From Castor canadensis (Eukaryota > Chordata > Mammalia > Rodentia > Castoridae): 64,000 nt of DNA. The translations under genes were made by a program, and so were the position numbers. Below the pieces are notes generated by a model that saw only the letters and a program-made list of their open reading frames with translations, was not told the origin of the DNA and did not search any database. Shown one piece after another: positions 1 to 11,965 of the stretch (within the stretch, counting starts at the first letter, position 1; every line of letters begins with the position of its first letter). Location of the stretch: positions 127,029,583 through 127,093,582 of the forward strand of contig NC_133390.1 of assembly GCF_047511655.1 (NCBI RefSeq), in the 5' to 3' direction.

Positions 1-210
1 AGGCACCAGTGGCTCATGCCTGTAATACTGGCTACTCAGGAGACAGAGATCAGGAGGATCTTGGTTCAAAGCCAGCCCGGACAAATAGTTCTTGAGACCC
101 TATCTTGACAAAACCCATCACAAGAAAAAAGGGGAGCTGGTGGAGTGGCTCAAGGTGAAGGCTCTGAGTTCAAACCCCCGTACTGCAAAAAACAGAATGA
201 AAAAAAAAAG
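1..210 (+). repeat. Composite B1-like + ID-like SINE
   Basis: A 7SL-like half (GTGGCTCATGCCTGTAAT) is followed by an ID-like half (GGTGGAGTGGCTCAAGGTG, then GAGTTCAAACCCCCGTA) and an A-rich tail. This arrangement recurs throughout the window and is called 'composite' below. It lies in CMTM6 intron 3. Positions 211-460 show nothing recognisable. Confidence 0.85.
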
Positions 211-460
211 ATGATATACATTAGCAGTAACATATTCACATATAGAGTAAATGGATTTTTAGTAACAAAACTCAGTCAACTTCTAAAGTTTCTATGTTTA
301 AAGCTCTCATTTTTACTTTTAGTCTTCTATTCAAAATTATATTAAAAAGTAAGTTAAAAGACAAAGTACTCTCATGTATTGTAAAACTCACCAAGTATTT
401 TCCAAATTCTGTATTTCTAAGGAACAAGAATAAACAAAGTTAAAAATACAAAGTACTTAC

Positions 461-559
461 AATTGCAGCAATTTCAGCTGAGGTTCTGTCATGGGTTGAA
501 ACAAAAATGATAGATGCCAACAGAAATACACATCCTGTTCCCAAGGTAATGTAGAAATC
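461..559 (-). CDS. CMTM6: CMTM6 exon 3
   Basis: This 99-nt exon encodes 33 residues, [11 protein letters not shown] onward to [13 protein letters not shown], covering the third MARVEL helix and the loop after it. The acceptor AG is at 561-560 and the donor is GTAAGT just below 461. It begins and ends in phase 0, matching exon 2. Confidence 0.95.
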
Positions 560-3500
560 CTACACACACACAGAAAACACACAAGGCACACAGTATGATT
601 AGATTCATAGAAGCAAAGGTTTCCATTTTCAATTTCAAACAGCTTCAATGACTGACTGACTTTTTTCTTGACACAACCCAAATTACATACTCAATTTCTA
701 ACTGGCATACAAACACTACTCATGGTTTGGGCTGGGCATACTGACAGAGGATAATGGGAGATAATCTTTTAATAAAAAGCCCACAGAGGCCGTGTGTGTG
801 TATCTTCTTCCCTAGGACATATTAAAATTATCAAAGCCAAAGGATTTATTTCAATTTCATCTTATTTCTAGCAGAAAAAGCATTTTTCTTTCCTTTTGAA
901 GTACTCTGTGTATGTTAGGTGCTTACTCACCATCAATTTAAAAGGGAATCCTACAACTTTTTATACTGCTATCTCTTGTTGTTAGTAGTTTAAAATCTCT
1001 AATTTTTATCCTTACCCTCAGAGATGTAAATTTCTTTATGTCAGCCATAACACATACAATTCCTCACAAACTACTACTGACAACTCAGATGCAAATGAAG
1101 AAGCAAATTGCTCAATTCTTTCTTCCTTAAATTCAGGACTTACGTGAATTATTTTCGTGTCACCCCACAAATCCAAACTATACTCAAGTAAAAACAAAGG
1201 GTCAGAAGATTCCCTTTAGAAAGTTCAGTACCTCAGAGTGTCTGCTTAGCCAAGCACGAGATCCTGAGTTCAAACCACAGTACCACCAAAAAAAAAAAAA
1301 GTTAAATACCTCTAATTTTGTGAAAGACTTCCCCAACACAATTTTATTATAAAGGAAATTTCTGAACAATGAGCCAGTAAATGCATTCTTCATTCACTTA
1401 AAAGAGACAAGTTTTTTCATGCTAGAATGAAATCAAAACAGATAGGGCTGAGAGTGTGGCTCAAAAGGTAGACCACCTGCCTTGCAAGCACAAAGCCCTG
1501 AGTTCAAACCCCAGTACTACAAAAAAAAAAACAAACAAAAAAAACAAACCCATAAAATTTCATCATGTTGTTCTGTTTAAACCCCCAGAAGTCTCCTGTT
1601 AGTTCACTGCTCATATCTCCAATGTGTAACATGATGTCTGGCATTTAATAGGGACAAAATAATGATAGAACCATGAGAAATAAAAAGAAAGAGCGTCTAA
1701 TGTGAATGAGATGAAGCCACTAGTAACTGTAAACTGTTGGCAGGGCTGTCACTCTGACCACAGCCTCACTTTCCCTCTCCATCTTGCCTTAGAAGGAAAG
1801 CCTAGTTGTTAGAGGCAGAGTAGAAATAATGGGTAGGGTCTCTCTATGGTGCTGAGTTTGGAAAGTATTACTACACTTTGAACATTAAAAGCACTCAAGA
1901 TTACAAGACAGCTGTGCCCATAAGAGGGACTGGATTTCCCGGCTTACCGATGATTTGACTTTTTCAGCATCGACTCTGTCGTGCACTGGAGTGCAGTGAA
2001 CAATCAGAAGGAGGAGGCTCAGGAGAAAGGCACTACAGCTCACAAATTCAAAAAAGTACAGTCCTCCACACAAAGTGCACTGTGATACAACCTCTTCACA
2101 GATGAAGGCCAGCAGAGACAGCAGCTACAAAAGAAGCAAAACATTTTACTTTCATGTTTTTCAGAGAACCTATGGTATTCAAAAAATGCCACCTTGAGCT
2201 GTAAATGATGGATGCACCTGTAATCCAAGCTACTCAGAAGACTGATAGAAGGATCAAAAGTTCAAGGTCAGCCTTGGCAACATAGCAAGACCCTCTTTTC
2301 CCCCTAAAACAAAACCAAAAAAGTCCACCATCTGTTCACTCAAGTATTTACAGAGACTGCAGCAAACAAGGTTAGTTAATGAGCCTCATCTACACAGAAA
2401 GTCAACTTGCCTTGCAAGGGAATACAGGCAATTAACCACCGTGTGCTAAACGCTAGAACAGAACAGGAAAATCAGGGAGTTGTTAGAAAAGCCCAGCAGA
2501 AGGGCTTCCAGAAGGAAAGCTGAAATCTGAAGGACAGAAGTTCAATCTTGGCTGAAAGATAGGGAGAGAAGTTCCTGGCAGAGGAACAGTACACACAAGG
2601 GCCAAAAAGGAGAGCATGGTGCTTCCTCCCCAAATGAACTGTGGAAGGCAGTCAGGCCAACATGACCGCAGTGTAGAGTCTGAGGGAAGGGAAGGCCAGC
2701 ACAGAAATTAGATCTCATCAATTAGTTTAAGGGGTCTGGATTTAAAGGGTTTTGAGGTAAGGGGGGTAGGGATTGATGAGATTTTTGCTTTTACAGTTCT
2801 TGCCAGCTCCAAAACGGAGAGGGGACTGGAGATGAAGTAGGAAATCAAGGAAGATGATGTCCAGGGGTAGCAGTAATGGAGAAGGGTGGCTGCACTGAGA
2901 TGCGGAAGCAGCTTTTACCAAACGGAAGGAGGACAAATAAAGTGGAACGCAAGATAATACTTATGTACTCTAACTATGTGACTTTTTTTCTTAAAACAAA
3001 AAGGCACATTTATTCACTAGTCTTCTGAAGTGCTTGTTTCTTTGAGCACAGGTCTCCTCTTTGGAATTACTCACCATGCTTTGTGCATTAAAGGCTCTCA
3101 TTATTTATGGGCTACACATCCAGACCAATGTGATTTGGAGTGGAGTGAGATCTTGGGCACTTGAGAAACAGAGCACAGACTCTTTTCACAGTCAGACTAG
3201 TTTGGTGCATCTTTTACAGCTGCCCTTATGTAACTCCCCAGCCAATGAATACTTTAGTAACTTACAGTCTTTCCAAATCATTCACTATAGTTTTCATAGA
3301 AACAATTTCTTTTCACACTCGATTTTGTTTGTGTAATATCTAATTCAATGTTTGACCATAAAAAGCATCACCTGGGGTGGGGACAGCACACCTCAACTGA
3401 GGCCCCTGCTGGCCATGACAGGCTGTGGGTGGCAGGTGTGGCATCTGACTCTTGGCACAGTGATTAGAGAATGGTTAACTCTGATTACCCAGCAACTCAA

Positions 3501-6500
3501 TTAAATACCCCACTCACCATGTACTTGTGGTATTAGCATGCTGGTGCCTCACTGCAGAAAGAATGAGTTATTTTTCTCTTTCATTTTAAGAGGCAAGGGT
3601 GCTAGGGAGAGAATTCTGTTTGAAATGTTCTATGACCAGGAGAGTTGAAGAGTTGGATGGAGATGCAGTTAGGAAGCAAATGGAGACATGGATCTAGAGC
3701 TTGGGGAGAGGTGTGAGATGCAGATGAAGATGTAAGAGGAGCCAAGTGAGAGGACCAGATCACCAGAATGAGGAAAAGCTGGAATCCCAACTTTTATAGG
3801 ATCTGAGAGCAGGGACACCAGCAAGAACTAGGAGCAGCAGCCCACATAGGTAAGAAAATGTAAGTCCACAAGAAGAGGGTAATGACTACTACAGGCTACT
3901 TAGAGGTCAGGAGAGGACATGTACACACATGCATTAGACTGAGCTACAAGAAAGTTACTGGCAACATCATCAAGAAATTCCGGGCAGTGAGAGAAAGTCA
4001 AGGCAGCAGAACAGACAGCAGAAGTGTGCCTTGGAACTAGTGCCAGAGGGCTGTTGTGGTGAGGTCAAAGGGAAGGGACTGTTAAGATGGGAGGGCACAG
4101 GCACATTTTAATGCTTAGGCAGAAACCAACTAGATGGGTGGTGTAAAGACAGCAAAGACGCTCTCTAAAGGGAGGATCAAGGCTCAGGTCTGGGGCTAAC
4201 TCTTCTTTATCAGCTTAGAAACTGCTCACTCAGGCAGTTTGTGTGGATTTCATGGAAACTGAGGGAGTTTCCTTCTGAGTGTCAACACCATGAAAATGAC
4301 TGGTGACTCAAGTCAAAGCCTAAAAGGGAAATGCCATCCTGCACCACTGAGGCCAGAAGAAGCACCAGACACATTAATGGCAATGAGAGTGCTGCCAAAA
4401 AAAAAATCAACAGATACATTTCACAGTATATACCAAGCATCTATCCCTTCATCTCCACTAAAAAAGACGTCAATAATATAACAACTCTGGAAAACAGGTT
4501 TTCTTTAGAAACTAAGCAACATCTACCCTGTGGCCCTGCAACTGCACTCTTGGGCATTTATTCAGAGAAAGGAAACTTATGTTTGTGCAAAAAGCAGTAC
4601 ATGAATTTTCATGACAATTTTATTCATAATTGCCACAAACTAGAAACAATGCAGATATCCTTCAACAGTTAAAACTGTGACATATCCACAGCATCGAAAA
4701 TTAGCAATAAAAAGGAACAAACTTTATTTAGAAAATGCTCTAGACCAACCACCAGAGAAAAACAAAAAACCTCAGTTACACACTGTATGAAACCATTTAT
4801 ATAGCATTCTGTAAATAATGAAAATTAGGGAGGAGCAGAACAAAATAGTGGCTACTACAAATTAGTGGTGGGCAAGGGGGAAGGTGTGGCAACATGAGGT
4901 GACACTCGCAGAAGCCCTCTGATGATGGAACAGTTCTGTATCTTGATTATGGTGGTAACTATAGGAATCTATACATGTGATAAAATTACACAGAATTATC
5001 CCCTCCGTACACACACACACAGAGATTACAAAGGACGTAACTTCTTGTGAATCTGTAATTTTATCAAAATAAAAAAGTAAAAAAAAAAAAGAGGTCCAAT
5101 CTAATTGGTAGGTAAGCTCTTCAAGGGATCCCTCTCCTTCCTGGCAATACAGAATTTATATATCCCCACAACTAAAAAGAATTTATAGGACAAAAAGAGC
5201 TTCCATTGCTCTGATTTCCTGTAAACTAACGAGGCATGAAATAGCCCTGCACAACCCAAACATTGCTCAGACAGATGTTAGGTGAGACAGTCCCAATAAT
5301 TACAACACATGATGCAACGTAACATATCAAGACAGCTCCCAGAGGTCATCATGGAGATGTATTTCCTTAATCTCCTGCAATTATAACTACAGAATGAACT
5401 TTTATGACTTTAGTATAATTAAAAAATAAATGTCTGATATTCCACTTATTGTTAACCTTTTTAAAATTTTGTGCAAGTTTTAAGAGTTTATGAGAGATTT
5501 CCAAATTAAATCTCGCATGTATAAAAGTCAATTAACTGTGAGAAGATACCAGTCTAAAACTCTAATTGAGGTTTAGAATTAGTATTCTTGAGACACTCTT
5601 ATTATAAAAATGAGATCACCAGGACCACTTGTGAAGGCTGCGTGACAGCAACACCTTATCTGCAACAGAGGCACAGACTGCTTGTCTGGTCTGGGGAAGA
5701 AAAGGGCAGGATCCACCTGTTCCAAAGCCAGGCTCAAGTAACTAGAAGCATTCTTGTCAGCCTCACAGCAGTACTAAGAGTCAGCTTCTGCTGTCCATCC
5801 TAAGGGAGTGAAGTTTGGCTCTTACTAGCACCTGTCCCCAGTTTTAAAGGCCAAGAAATTAGCACTTCAAGCTATCATCCTCCTGCCTTCCCATCTCAGA
5901 GGCCACTAGCCTTCCTTTGTAATCACCCACAGCATGATTAAGTCTCTAGCACAAAGTGTACTTGACTATTATGTTGCCAAGAGTATAATATGATGGAGGA
6001 ATAAGATCAAGTACAATAAACAATAAGACATCAGTATGTTTTATACCCCCATAACTGAATATTCATCAGGAAAATGTTGAGAGTTTTGAAGAATGATGAG
6101 TGGAAGAGCAGCACCCAAACCAGGGTTGAGAGATGCACAGAATCTGGATAGGAGATTCCAGGTGGGAGACAAAAAACCCCCCAGATGTGAGAAAGGAAGA
6201 ATTTGCATGTAAGTGTAAAGGGACAGTAACGAGCTGACCTAACCAGTTAAGGACGATGAGGTAAATGCAAAGGAACTGGGTGTGGTGCATAATGATCATG
6301 CAAGGGAATGTGTACTTTTAGATGAAGGCCCCCGGAATGCTACCTGCTTCAATAAAGGTTATAAGACCAAAGAGCAAAGCCTGAAGAAAATCTACAGTGC
6401 AGAGTAGGAGGGAAAAGAGCAACCAGCACAGGATTAGGAAGTGTGTGGAAAAACAAAACAAACAATAAAAAAACGAGGCACACTGAAAAAGCAAGTACAG

Positions 6501-9500
6501 TGGACCCTTGGTATCCGCGGTGTATGGTTCCACGGAGACTATGGTGAGAAACACGGAGCATCTCAGGATGCAGAGTTCAGTGCTGCAGCAGATGCTCAAT
6601 TCCTTTTTCCCCGTGATGCTGCCCAACTTCTGCTGAAGACGTGCGCCTTTCAACAGATCTCAAGTTCTCACTTCATCACTTCAATTAAGCACATTACCTT
6701 TACCTTGCTCTTTGGGAGGCAGACTGTTACAAAATGAAGGGCAGGGAAACAGCAGATCACACATTTTTAACCCAACTGATGACAAAGCAGAGCTGACCGA
6801 GAGCTGACTGAGAGCTTCTCCACATCCACCGTGATGCGCAATGTACACGCAGGAACGTAAAATTTTTACAAAAATTTTTTGTTACTTTTTTACCACTTTT
6901 GGTCAAAACCACGTGTTATAAATCTGTGAATAAGAAGGCTTACTGTAAACATACTCCAAACTGTTAAGTCAAACAGTGATGCCTGGGAGTGTATGAGGGG
7001 TGGGAGTGTGGCTTATTTTATTTAAATCCCATTTTAGTTGATTTTTTAAATAAACAGATACTCTTTACACTAAAAAAGAAAAAAATGTGATGGTTAAGGG
7101 AAGGGAGAATTTCAACCAATGGGTAATTACCACCATTAAATACTGAAGTGTCAAGGATAGGTAGAAAGAAAACATCACTGATACAGATAAGAAGCTAATG
7201 ATGAATGTAACCGTATGTAAAAAGGCTCAATTATTACTTTTTGTAAACAGTTTTGCTTTCAGTAGCATGAAGCTATCACACTAAATACTGTTTAGTGAAT
7301 GTTAAAGTACCTAACAACTATATGTCCAGTATAGCGCCTTCTAAGGACAAAATTTTACCCAAATATAATTATGGGAATTATCAAGCTTTTAGAATTGGGA
7401 GGACCTCTGGAGAATATATAATTTTCCATCTTCAAGTTTACAGATGGAATAAAGCTTCTGATGCGGTAAGCCAGGCCTGCATTAGCCAGGCACAGATAAA
7501 AATCCATGTCCCCTGGTTCCCACTCTGTACTTGCTATCTCCATAAAACAGTTTACTAAGTTCATTTTATGAATATGTAGGTTTTCTCTGTAAGATTGTTT
7601 TTTGTTTCTTTTACAGTGTCAGAAATTGAACTCAGGGTCTCACGCACACGAGGCAAGTAGTCTACAACTGAGCTACAGTTCTGTAAGAATGGGCTTTCCA
7701 AGTTGCAACCACAGTTTTTTATATATTTTCTTTTTGCTATTAAATCATATACTAAAAACAAATTTTAAGCCAAAGGTGGTAGGTGGTTTATGGGGGTGAT
7801 CTACACTTGTAGACAAAGCTATTCTAAAGACTGAGGTAGGAAGATCACTTGCGCTCAAGTGTTCAAGACTGGCCTGGGGGGCAAAATACAGACCCTGACT
7901 CAAGAAAAAAAAAAATGCTAGGTTCATCTGGGAAGTCTGTGACTAAAAGATGGTCTTAAGCACAGCTCTGGTGATTTAAGCATTCAGATTATGAATGACT
8001 ACTCTATCCCCATTTCAGCTTCACTACCTTTACTGAAACTTTTTTCTTTGCAGTACTGGGATTTGAACTCAAGGCCTACACCTTGAGCCACTCCACCAGT
8101 CCATTTTTTTTTTGTGAAGGGTTTTCCGAGATAGGGTCTCACGAACTATTTCCTAGGCTGGCTGCGAACCACAATCCTCCTGGGTGCCGCCTCCTGAGTA
8201 GCTAGAAATACAGGCTTGAGCCATCAGCGCCCAGCCTTTTACTGGAATTTTAAATCTTCTTTAAAACCAATAGTCACTATATTCAATACTAATTCTCCAT
8301 CACTTATCTTTAATGGTCTACTACTAAAAATTTTTCTAAGAACTTTTTACTGTTTGCCATTAATTGCAAGGCATCACCTCAAAACTATATGAATTTATGA
8401 ATTAATGAACATGCTATAAAAACTTCAGTTATAAGTAAGGTTCAAATAAAATTGTCAGTCTGAAGAAACAGGCTACACCTCCCTGCTTTAAGCAAGTATT
8501 TATTCTTACAAAGGTTTAGTGATAGAACTGCTGACATTATGGATCTTCCTCAAGGCAAAAATATAGCATTTCAATTTAGTATGCATCAATTTTCACATTT
8601 AAGGAATGAAAGGAACATCAATAAAAGGGACTGCTTCTCAATGAGTTATTTCTTGCTACTTACAGAATAACATTATTTATAATTGAATAAACTGAAATCA
8701 CTGGTGAATCCCAAAACTGCTTGCCTGAAGAATGGCTGTAATTCCAGAGCTGTGTAGCCTTCATAAATTCAACTGGTGCCACAGACACAATGTGGAGCTT
8801 GTTGCAGACAGAAAATTTCACATATTTAAGTCACTACACTGCTAAGTAGCAAGTAATTAGGTTGCCAAATGTCAATTCTCCCCTTAATGCAAAACCAGCT
8901 CCCTCAAAATAAATAAAGACCTCACAAAATAAAATACAAGCATGGTAATGGACTGCAAACTTGGAAGAGCAGAGTGTACGAACATGGAATAAATGTCATT
9001 ATGGTTTATTTGTATTTTTTTTTTGGTGGGGGGTGGATTGAGGTTTGAACTCAGGGCTTCATGCTTGCAAAGCAGATGATCTACTGCTTGAGCCACACCT
9101 CTAGTCTTTATGGTTTTACTGGTAAATAGATCTTAGAATGTGTGATTCCATTTATGTAGCATTTTTTTCTTTTTGGTGATACTGGGGTTTGAACTCAGGG
9201 CCTCATGCTTTCTAGGCAAGTGCTCTACCACCACTCCACCAGCCCTTATGTGATTCCATTAAAAAAAAAAAAAAAAAAGGAAAAATCATACAGACTAGTC
9301 ATTTAAGTTCTACATCATCAAAAAAAAAATTAAGTAATAAAAAATAAAATATAAGCATAAGGACAAATCTATGGACAGAATAAACTGAAAACTAATTACA
9401 TAAAACAGTATTTCTTCTTCAGCTCTGAAAGGGTGTATGGCAGTTAGCAGATGCTTATCTTTCAGGCAAGCCTGTGACAAAACTCAACACAGCTACCTAA

Positions 9501-11809
9501 CTCTAATCACTGCAAAAGCTGTGCTTTTCTATCTCTAATCTCCTGTGTGTGTGCAGGAGGAGCCTACACCCCCGCTTCGGTGTTCAGATTTGTAACAGCA
9601 AGCCCCACCTAGCCTCAGAGATTTCAAAAAAAAAAATCTTGAGTGTAAAGAACCTCAGAGACAATCCAATTCAACCTCCTAGGACTGTAATGTATGAACT
9701 TTCCAAGTACATCATGTTTGCTTTTTAAGTTTTAGAACACGTAAATGTGCAACAATTTAAATATCATTTCTCAAGGTTTGAAGGTTCCTTGCTAAAATAC
9801 TGTACCTCCTCTTCTGATTAGGGTTTCTCTATTACAATGTTTCCTTATTGGAGCTTTTCAACCCTATTTTTCAAAATAAATCAGCTAAAGGAAGACAATC
9901 AAGAGACAGAATCTGAGTTAAGGCAAATAAGACCTTCCCTACTGCCCATGCTGGATGACAGTTTTTATGGACTTCATCTATAACTTCCTTGGGACTTTCT
10001 GGGTAACTCTGTAATATACTGTTATCATGAAGACATAATACATAATTAAATCAGACAAAGCAGGAACAAAAGCACAACCATCATAGTGAAAGGCAGTAGT
10101 GAAAAAACATTTTAAAACTCTGTATTAAAGAAAGTATCCTTATAACATTACAAGTTCCCCCTAAACAAACAAGTGAATTTCATGAAGACACATCAGTTTT
10201 CATTCCTTCCCCATTTCTTCTTATGAATGGTGGAGAACAAATAGCTAACAACTTTTTCAAGGCAAATTAACTTCTGCATACAGTAAAAAGTCTACCAACA
10301 AAATTTCAAGTTGTGTTTTATTGTGAGAATATGGAACTACAGTTTACTAAAGTATAATAAAGTAATGAGAAATTTTACTTTAGCCTACCACTTCTGATTA
10401 AATAAGAAAAACAAAAGCAACCAAAAAGCAGGAGATTTAATGGACATCAGATCAGTACAGACGACTTCTTTTTGTAGCAAGAATGTTTCAAAGCCTTCTA
10501 CTAGTCATGTACAGACATTTATACTGTACTGCACAGAGGCATAGCTGCTATTAAAACTCATGTGAAAACCCACAAGAGGAAGAACAGAACAAAGCCCTTC
10601 CAACTGGAAGGAACAGGTTGTGCAAAGGACCTAAGGTGGCCAGGGTGGAACTGCCTAGAAGAAGGCTGGGAGGGCAGACAGGTCCAGATCTTCTTGAGTG
10701 CCACGGAACACATTATCACTTGTTTCCAAGTGATTTCCCAATCATCCCTCGATACAATCATTCTGATGGCTAAAAGAAACGCCAGTTTCCTGACTCCTGC
10801 TTTTCTAGCCAATAAAAGTAGGTCATCTCAGTTCCAAGAATTTCAACTCTGGTCATCTGAGTTGTTAAGGATTTACGGAAATCAATGAGCTATTTTTCAC
10901 TTGGAATGGTTAAATACAACCCAAAACAAAACCCATAAACATCCTAAGCATTCTGATTTTTTTTCCAAAAATGCTCCTCTTACAGAAAATGACAGTCATC
11001 CGTGGCTGAAACAGTACACAGAAACGACACTCGTAATACGAGTGTCGACTGAAATCTAATTTAAATTGCTTAATAATCAAAATGCTTACTAATTAAAAAT
11101 GCTCTTAATATTTTATATTTTCACTAATAAGTTTATGGCACATTTTAACTGCCGAAAATAAACTGTAACGCAGTGAAATGAAAAAAGAATCATATATATC
11201 TAAGTTCTGCTACCTGCACATAACCAAAAAAAGCAGTTCCTTCACCGCTGCACCTCGAACCCACATACATACAAGACTGCCTAACATAACAAGTTAACCT
11301 GCCCTAATGGGCTGGTACCAGGAAAACCGCAAAAGCCAGAGAAGATAAACAGAAAGCCCCAAGTGGTCTGAGTAGAAGCACTCTGGGCGATAATGGAGGC
11401 CAACTAGAGAGGGACATATGAGACGTCCAAGCGGGTGTCCGACTCTTGCTGGGTCCTTCCACGGGGAGGGATGGCCCCGCAAAGGGGGCCGCGGCGGAGG
11501 GCAACGCCCCTTCCCAGGTGGAGAGGAAGGAACTGGGGTGTGGAAACAACCGCTTCCTGAGCACCCAGACTGGGGAGCCGCCGCTCGGCAGCGTCCCAAG
11601 CCCGCGGGTCCCTGGTCCCCGGACTCCCGGCCGGCCCCCGCTCGCCCTCCGCCCTCCGCCCGCGGACTCACCAGCTGCAGGCCCTTGAGGACGCGCCGGT
11701 GCCACGGAAGCCGCGCCAGTGAAAAGTAGGCGGCCAAGCCGCCCCGGGCGCCCCTGGCGGGGCCCGGGTCCTCCTCGGTGGTGGGGCTGTACACCGCTCC
11801 GTTCTCCAT
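461..11809 (-). CDS. CMTM6: CMTM6, exons 1-3 of 4 (partial gene)
   Basis: CKLF-like MARVEL transmembrane protein 6. It is known to bind PD-L1 (CD274) at the plasma membrane and in recycling endosomes and to protect it from lysosomal degradation. Three exons (11672-11809, 1948-2124, 461-559) join in phase 0 to give 138 residues. The human protein has 183, so about 45 C-terminal residues (exon 4) are missing off the left edge. Visible are the N-terminus [20 protein letters not shown], a first hydrophobic helix near residues 40-60, a second near 65-92 ([17 protein letters not shown]) and a third near 106-125 ([10 protein letters not shown]). This is the MARVEL four-helix layout, with the fourth helix mostly missing. 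The start ATG sits inside a CpG island. Identity rests on close residue-by-residue match to the family as I know it. Some N-terminal positions ([11 protein letters not shown]) differ from human. Confidence 0.96.
560..1226. other. CMTM6 intron 2, left part, no gene seen
   Basis: This is AT-rich intronic sequence with a short GTGTGTGTGT run near 791. No exon-like, RNA or recognisable repeat signal is seen. Confidence 0.6.
1227..1550 (+). repeat. Two ID-like SINEs (about 1227-1302 and 1444-1550)
   Basis: The first copy is 5'-degraded but keeps GAGTTCAAACCACAGTACC and an A-run. The second is nearly complete, with the B-box-like GAGTTCAAACCCCAGTA and a mixed A/C tail. Both are in CMTM6 intron 2. 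Positions 1551-1947 show nothing recognisable. Confidence 0.8.
1948..2124 (-). CDS. CMTM6: CMTM6 exon 2
   Basis: This 177-nt exon encodes 59 residues, from [20 protein letters not shown] to DAEKVKSS. It carries the end of helix 1 and all of helix 2. The acceptor is TTTGTAG and the donor GTAAGC. Both boundaries are phase 0. Confidence 0.95.
2200..2325 (+). repeat. B1-like SINE, diverged
   Basis: A degraded 7SL-type core is present: GCACCTGTAATCCAAGCTAC followed by TTCAAGGTCAGCCTTGGCAACATAGC. It sits 75 bp upstream (transcript sense) of CMTM6 exon 2. Confidence 0.7.
2326..4465. other. CMTM6 intron 1, purine-rich stretch, no gene seen
   Basis: Long G/A-rich passages (2480-2940, 3600-4200) look like a worn mammal-wide repeat, but I cannot name the family. 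Short open frames here lack coding character. Confidence 0.45.
4466..5092 (+). mobile_element. L1M-type LINE 3' end, old
   Basis: Characteristic L1 3' sequence is seen: GGGCATTTATTCAGAGAAAGG, then a poorly conserved stretch about a fall in distant reads of CATGTGATAAAATTACACAG, ending in an A-run at 5080-5091. No ORF survives. Confidence 0.75.
5093..6495. other. CMTM6 intron 1, no gene seen
   Basis: This is AT-rich intronic sequence. No splice-bounded coding block, RNA gene or clear repeat was recognised. Confidence 0.5.
6498..6945 (+). mobile_element. Tigger-like DNA transposon remnant
   Basis: The left end reads CAGTGGACCCTTGGTATCC and the right end is a diverged inverted copy ending in TTACTG. 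Both ends abut TA, the mariner/Tigger target-site duplication (6496-6497 and 6946-6947). The 448-bp interior has no transposase frame, so it is non-autonomous. A related internal segment lies at 54,033-54,361. Confidence 0.65.
6948..7597. other. CMTM6 intron 1, no gene seen
   Basis: This is AT-rich. Positions about 7,390-7,460 (AATTGGGAGGACCTCTGGAG, then TTTACAGATGGAATAAAG) resemble a very old MIR-era repeat. Confidence 0.4.
7598..7690 (-). repeat. ID-like SINE
   Basis: On the plus strand this is the reverse complement of an ID-like unit: TTGAACTCAGGGTCTCACGC, followed by a degraded A-box region with a T-run at the left end. Confidence 0.7.
7785..7917 (+). repeat. B1-like SINE
   Basis: A diverged 7SL-type unit includes TGAGGTAGGAAGATCACTTG and ends in an A-run at 7905-7915. 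Confidence 0.7.
8040..8237 (-). repeat. Composite SINE
   Basis: The inverted ID-like half (TTGAACTCAAGGCC) is followed by the inverted B1-like half (CCTCCTGAGTAGCTAGAAAT, then GCCATCAGCGCCCAGCC). Positions 8238-9012 hold nothing recognisable. Confidence 0.85.
9013..9246 (-). repeat. Two adjacent ID-like SINEs (9013-9107, 9162-9246)
   Basis: Each has a left T-run, TTTGAACTCAGGGC and a degraded right end (GAGCCACACCTCTAGTC and CCACTCCACCAGCCC). They lie 55 bp apart in the same orientation, with an A-run just right of the pair. Confidence 0.82.
9247..11419. other. CMTM6 intron 1, promoter-proximal, no gene seen
   Basis: This is AT-rich apart from the 10,560-10,880 block, whose open frames on both strands lack support. 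That block carries TGTGCAAAGGACCTAAGGTGG, typical of a very old dispersed repeat. A perfect palindrome lies at 11,025-11,047. Confidence 0.5.
11025..11047. repeat. Perfect 10-bp palindrome with 3-nt spacer
   Basis: Arms CGACACTCGT and ACGAGTGTCG flank AAT. The arms contain four CpGs in otherwise CpG-poor sequence, 780 bp inside intron 1 from the CMTM6 start. Function is unknown. Confidence 0.9.
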
Positions 11810-11960
11810 CGCACCGCGCCACGGACCTCGCCCGTTCTGCACCAGTCCCAGCAGCGCGACTGGGGGAGGCGTCACTTCCTGGGCCTCCGCCCCCGCTTCC
11901 GGTCGGCTCGGTCACGCCCCCTTCCTTCGCCACGCCCCCTCCGTTTGCAACTCAGGCCTT
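11420..11960. other. CpG island over CMTM6 exon 1
   Basis: CpG dinucleotides and G+C rise sharply compared with the AT-rich flanks, then drop back at both edges. The island covers the promoter, exon 1 and the start of intron 1. No second gene start is evident on the plus strand. Confidence 0.85.
11672..11809 (-). CDS. CMTM6: CMTM6 exon 1, coding part
   Basis: This holds the first 46 codons, from [10 protein letters not shown] to RRVLKGLQL, ending at a GTGAGT donor. A longer open frame runs upstream past this ATG, but only because the CpG island lacks stops. The family's N-terminus fixes the start here. The exon is very GC-rich. Confidence 0.95.
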
Positions 11961-11965
11961 CTCCA
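11810..11965 (-). promoter_or_regulatory. CMTM6: CMTM6 promoter and 5'UTR (TATA-less, GC-rich)
   Basis: Read on the minus strand, the stretch upstream of the ATG has two GGGGCGTG-type Sp/KLF boxes near 11,916-11,945, an ACCGGAAGC ETS-like site near 11,897, and GGAAGTGACGCC (ETS plus CRE-like) near 11,870-11,881. There is no TATA box. Transcription probably starts around 11,830-11,890. The exact start cannot be read from sequence. Confidence 0.7.

Noticed and set aside
1444..1520. tRNA-like A-box and B-box sequences here and at many other sites
   Set aside because: They belong to ID-like SINEs; no full tRNA cloverleaf with an anticodon arm is present.
10558..10888. Open frames on both strands (84 and 108 codons) in CMTM6 intron 1
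   Set aside because: No splice context, no family resemblance, and the sequence looks like an old dispersed repeat.
11304..11933. Long overlapping minus-strand open frames (193 and 209 codons) over the CpG island
   Set aside because: Only 46 codons of one frame match CMTM6. The rest is stop-poor GC-rich promoter and intron sequence.
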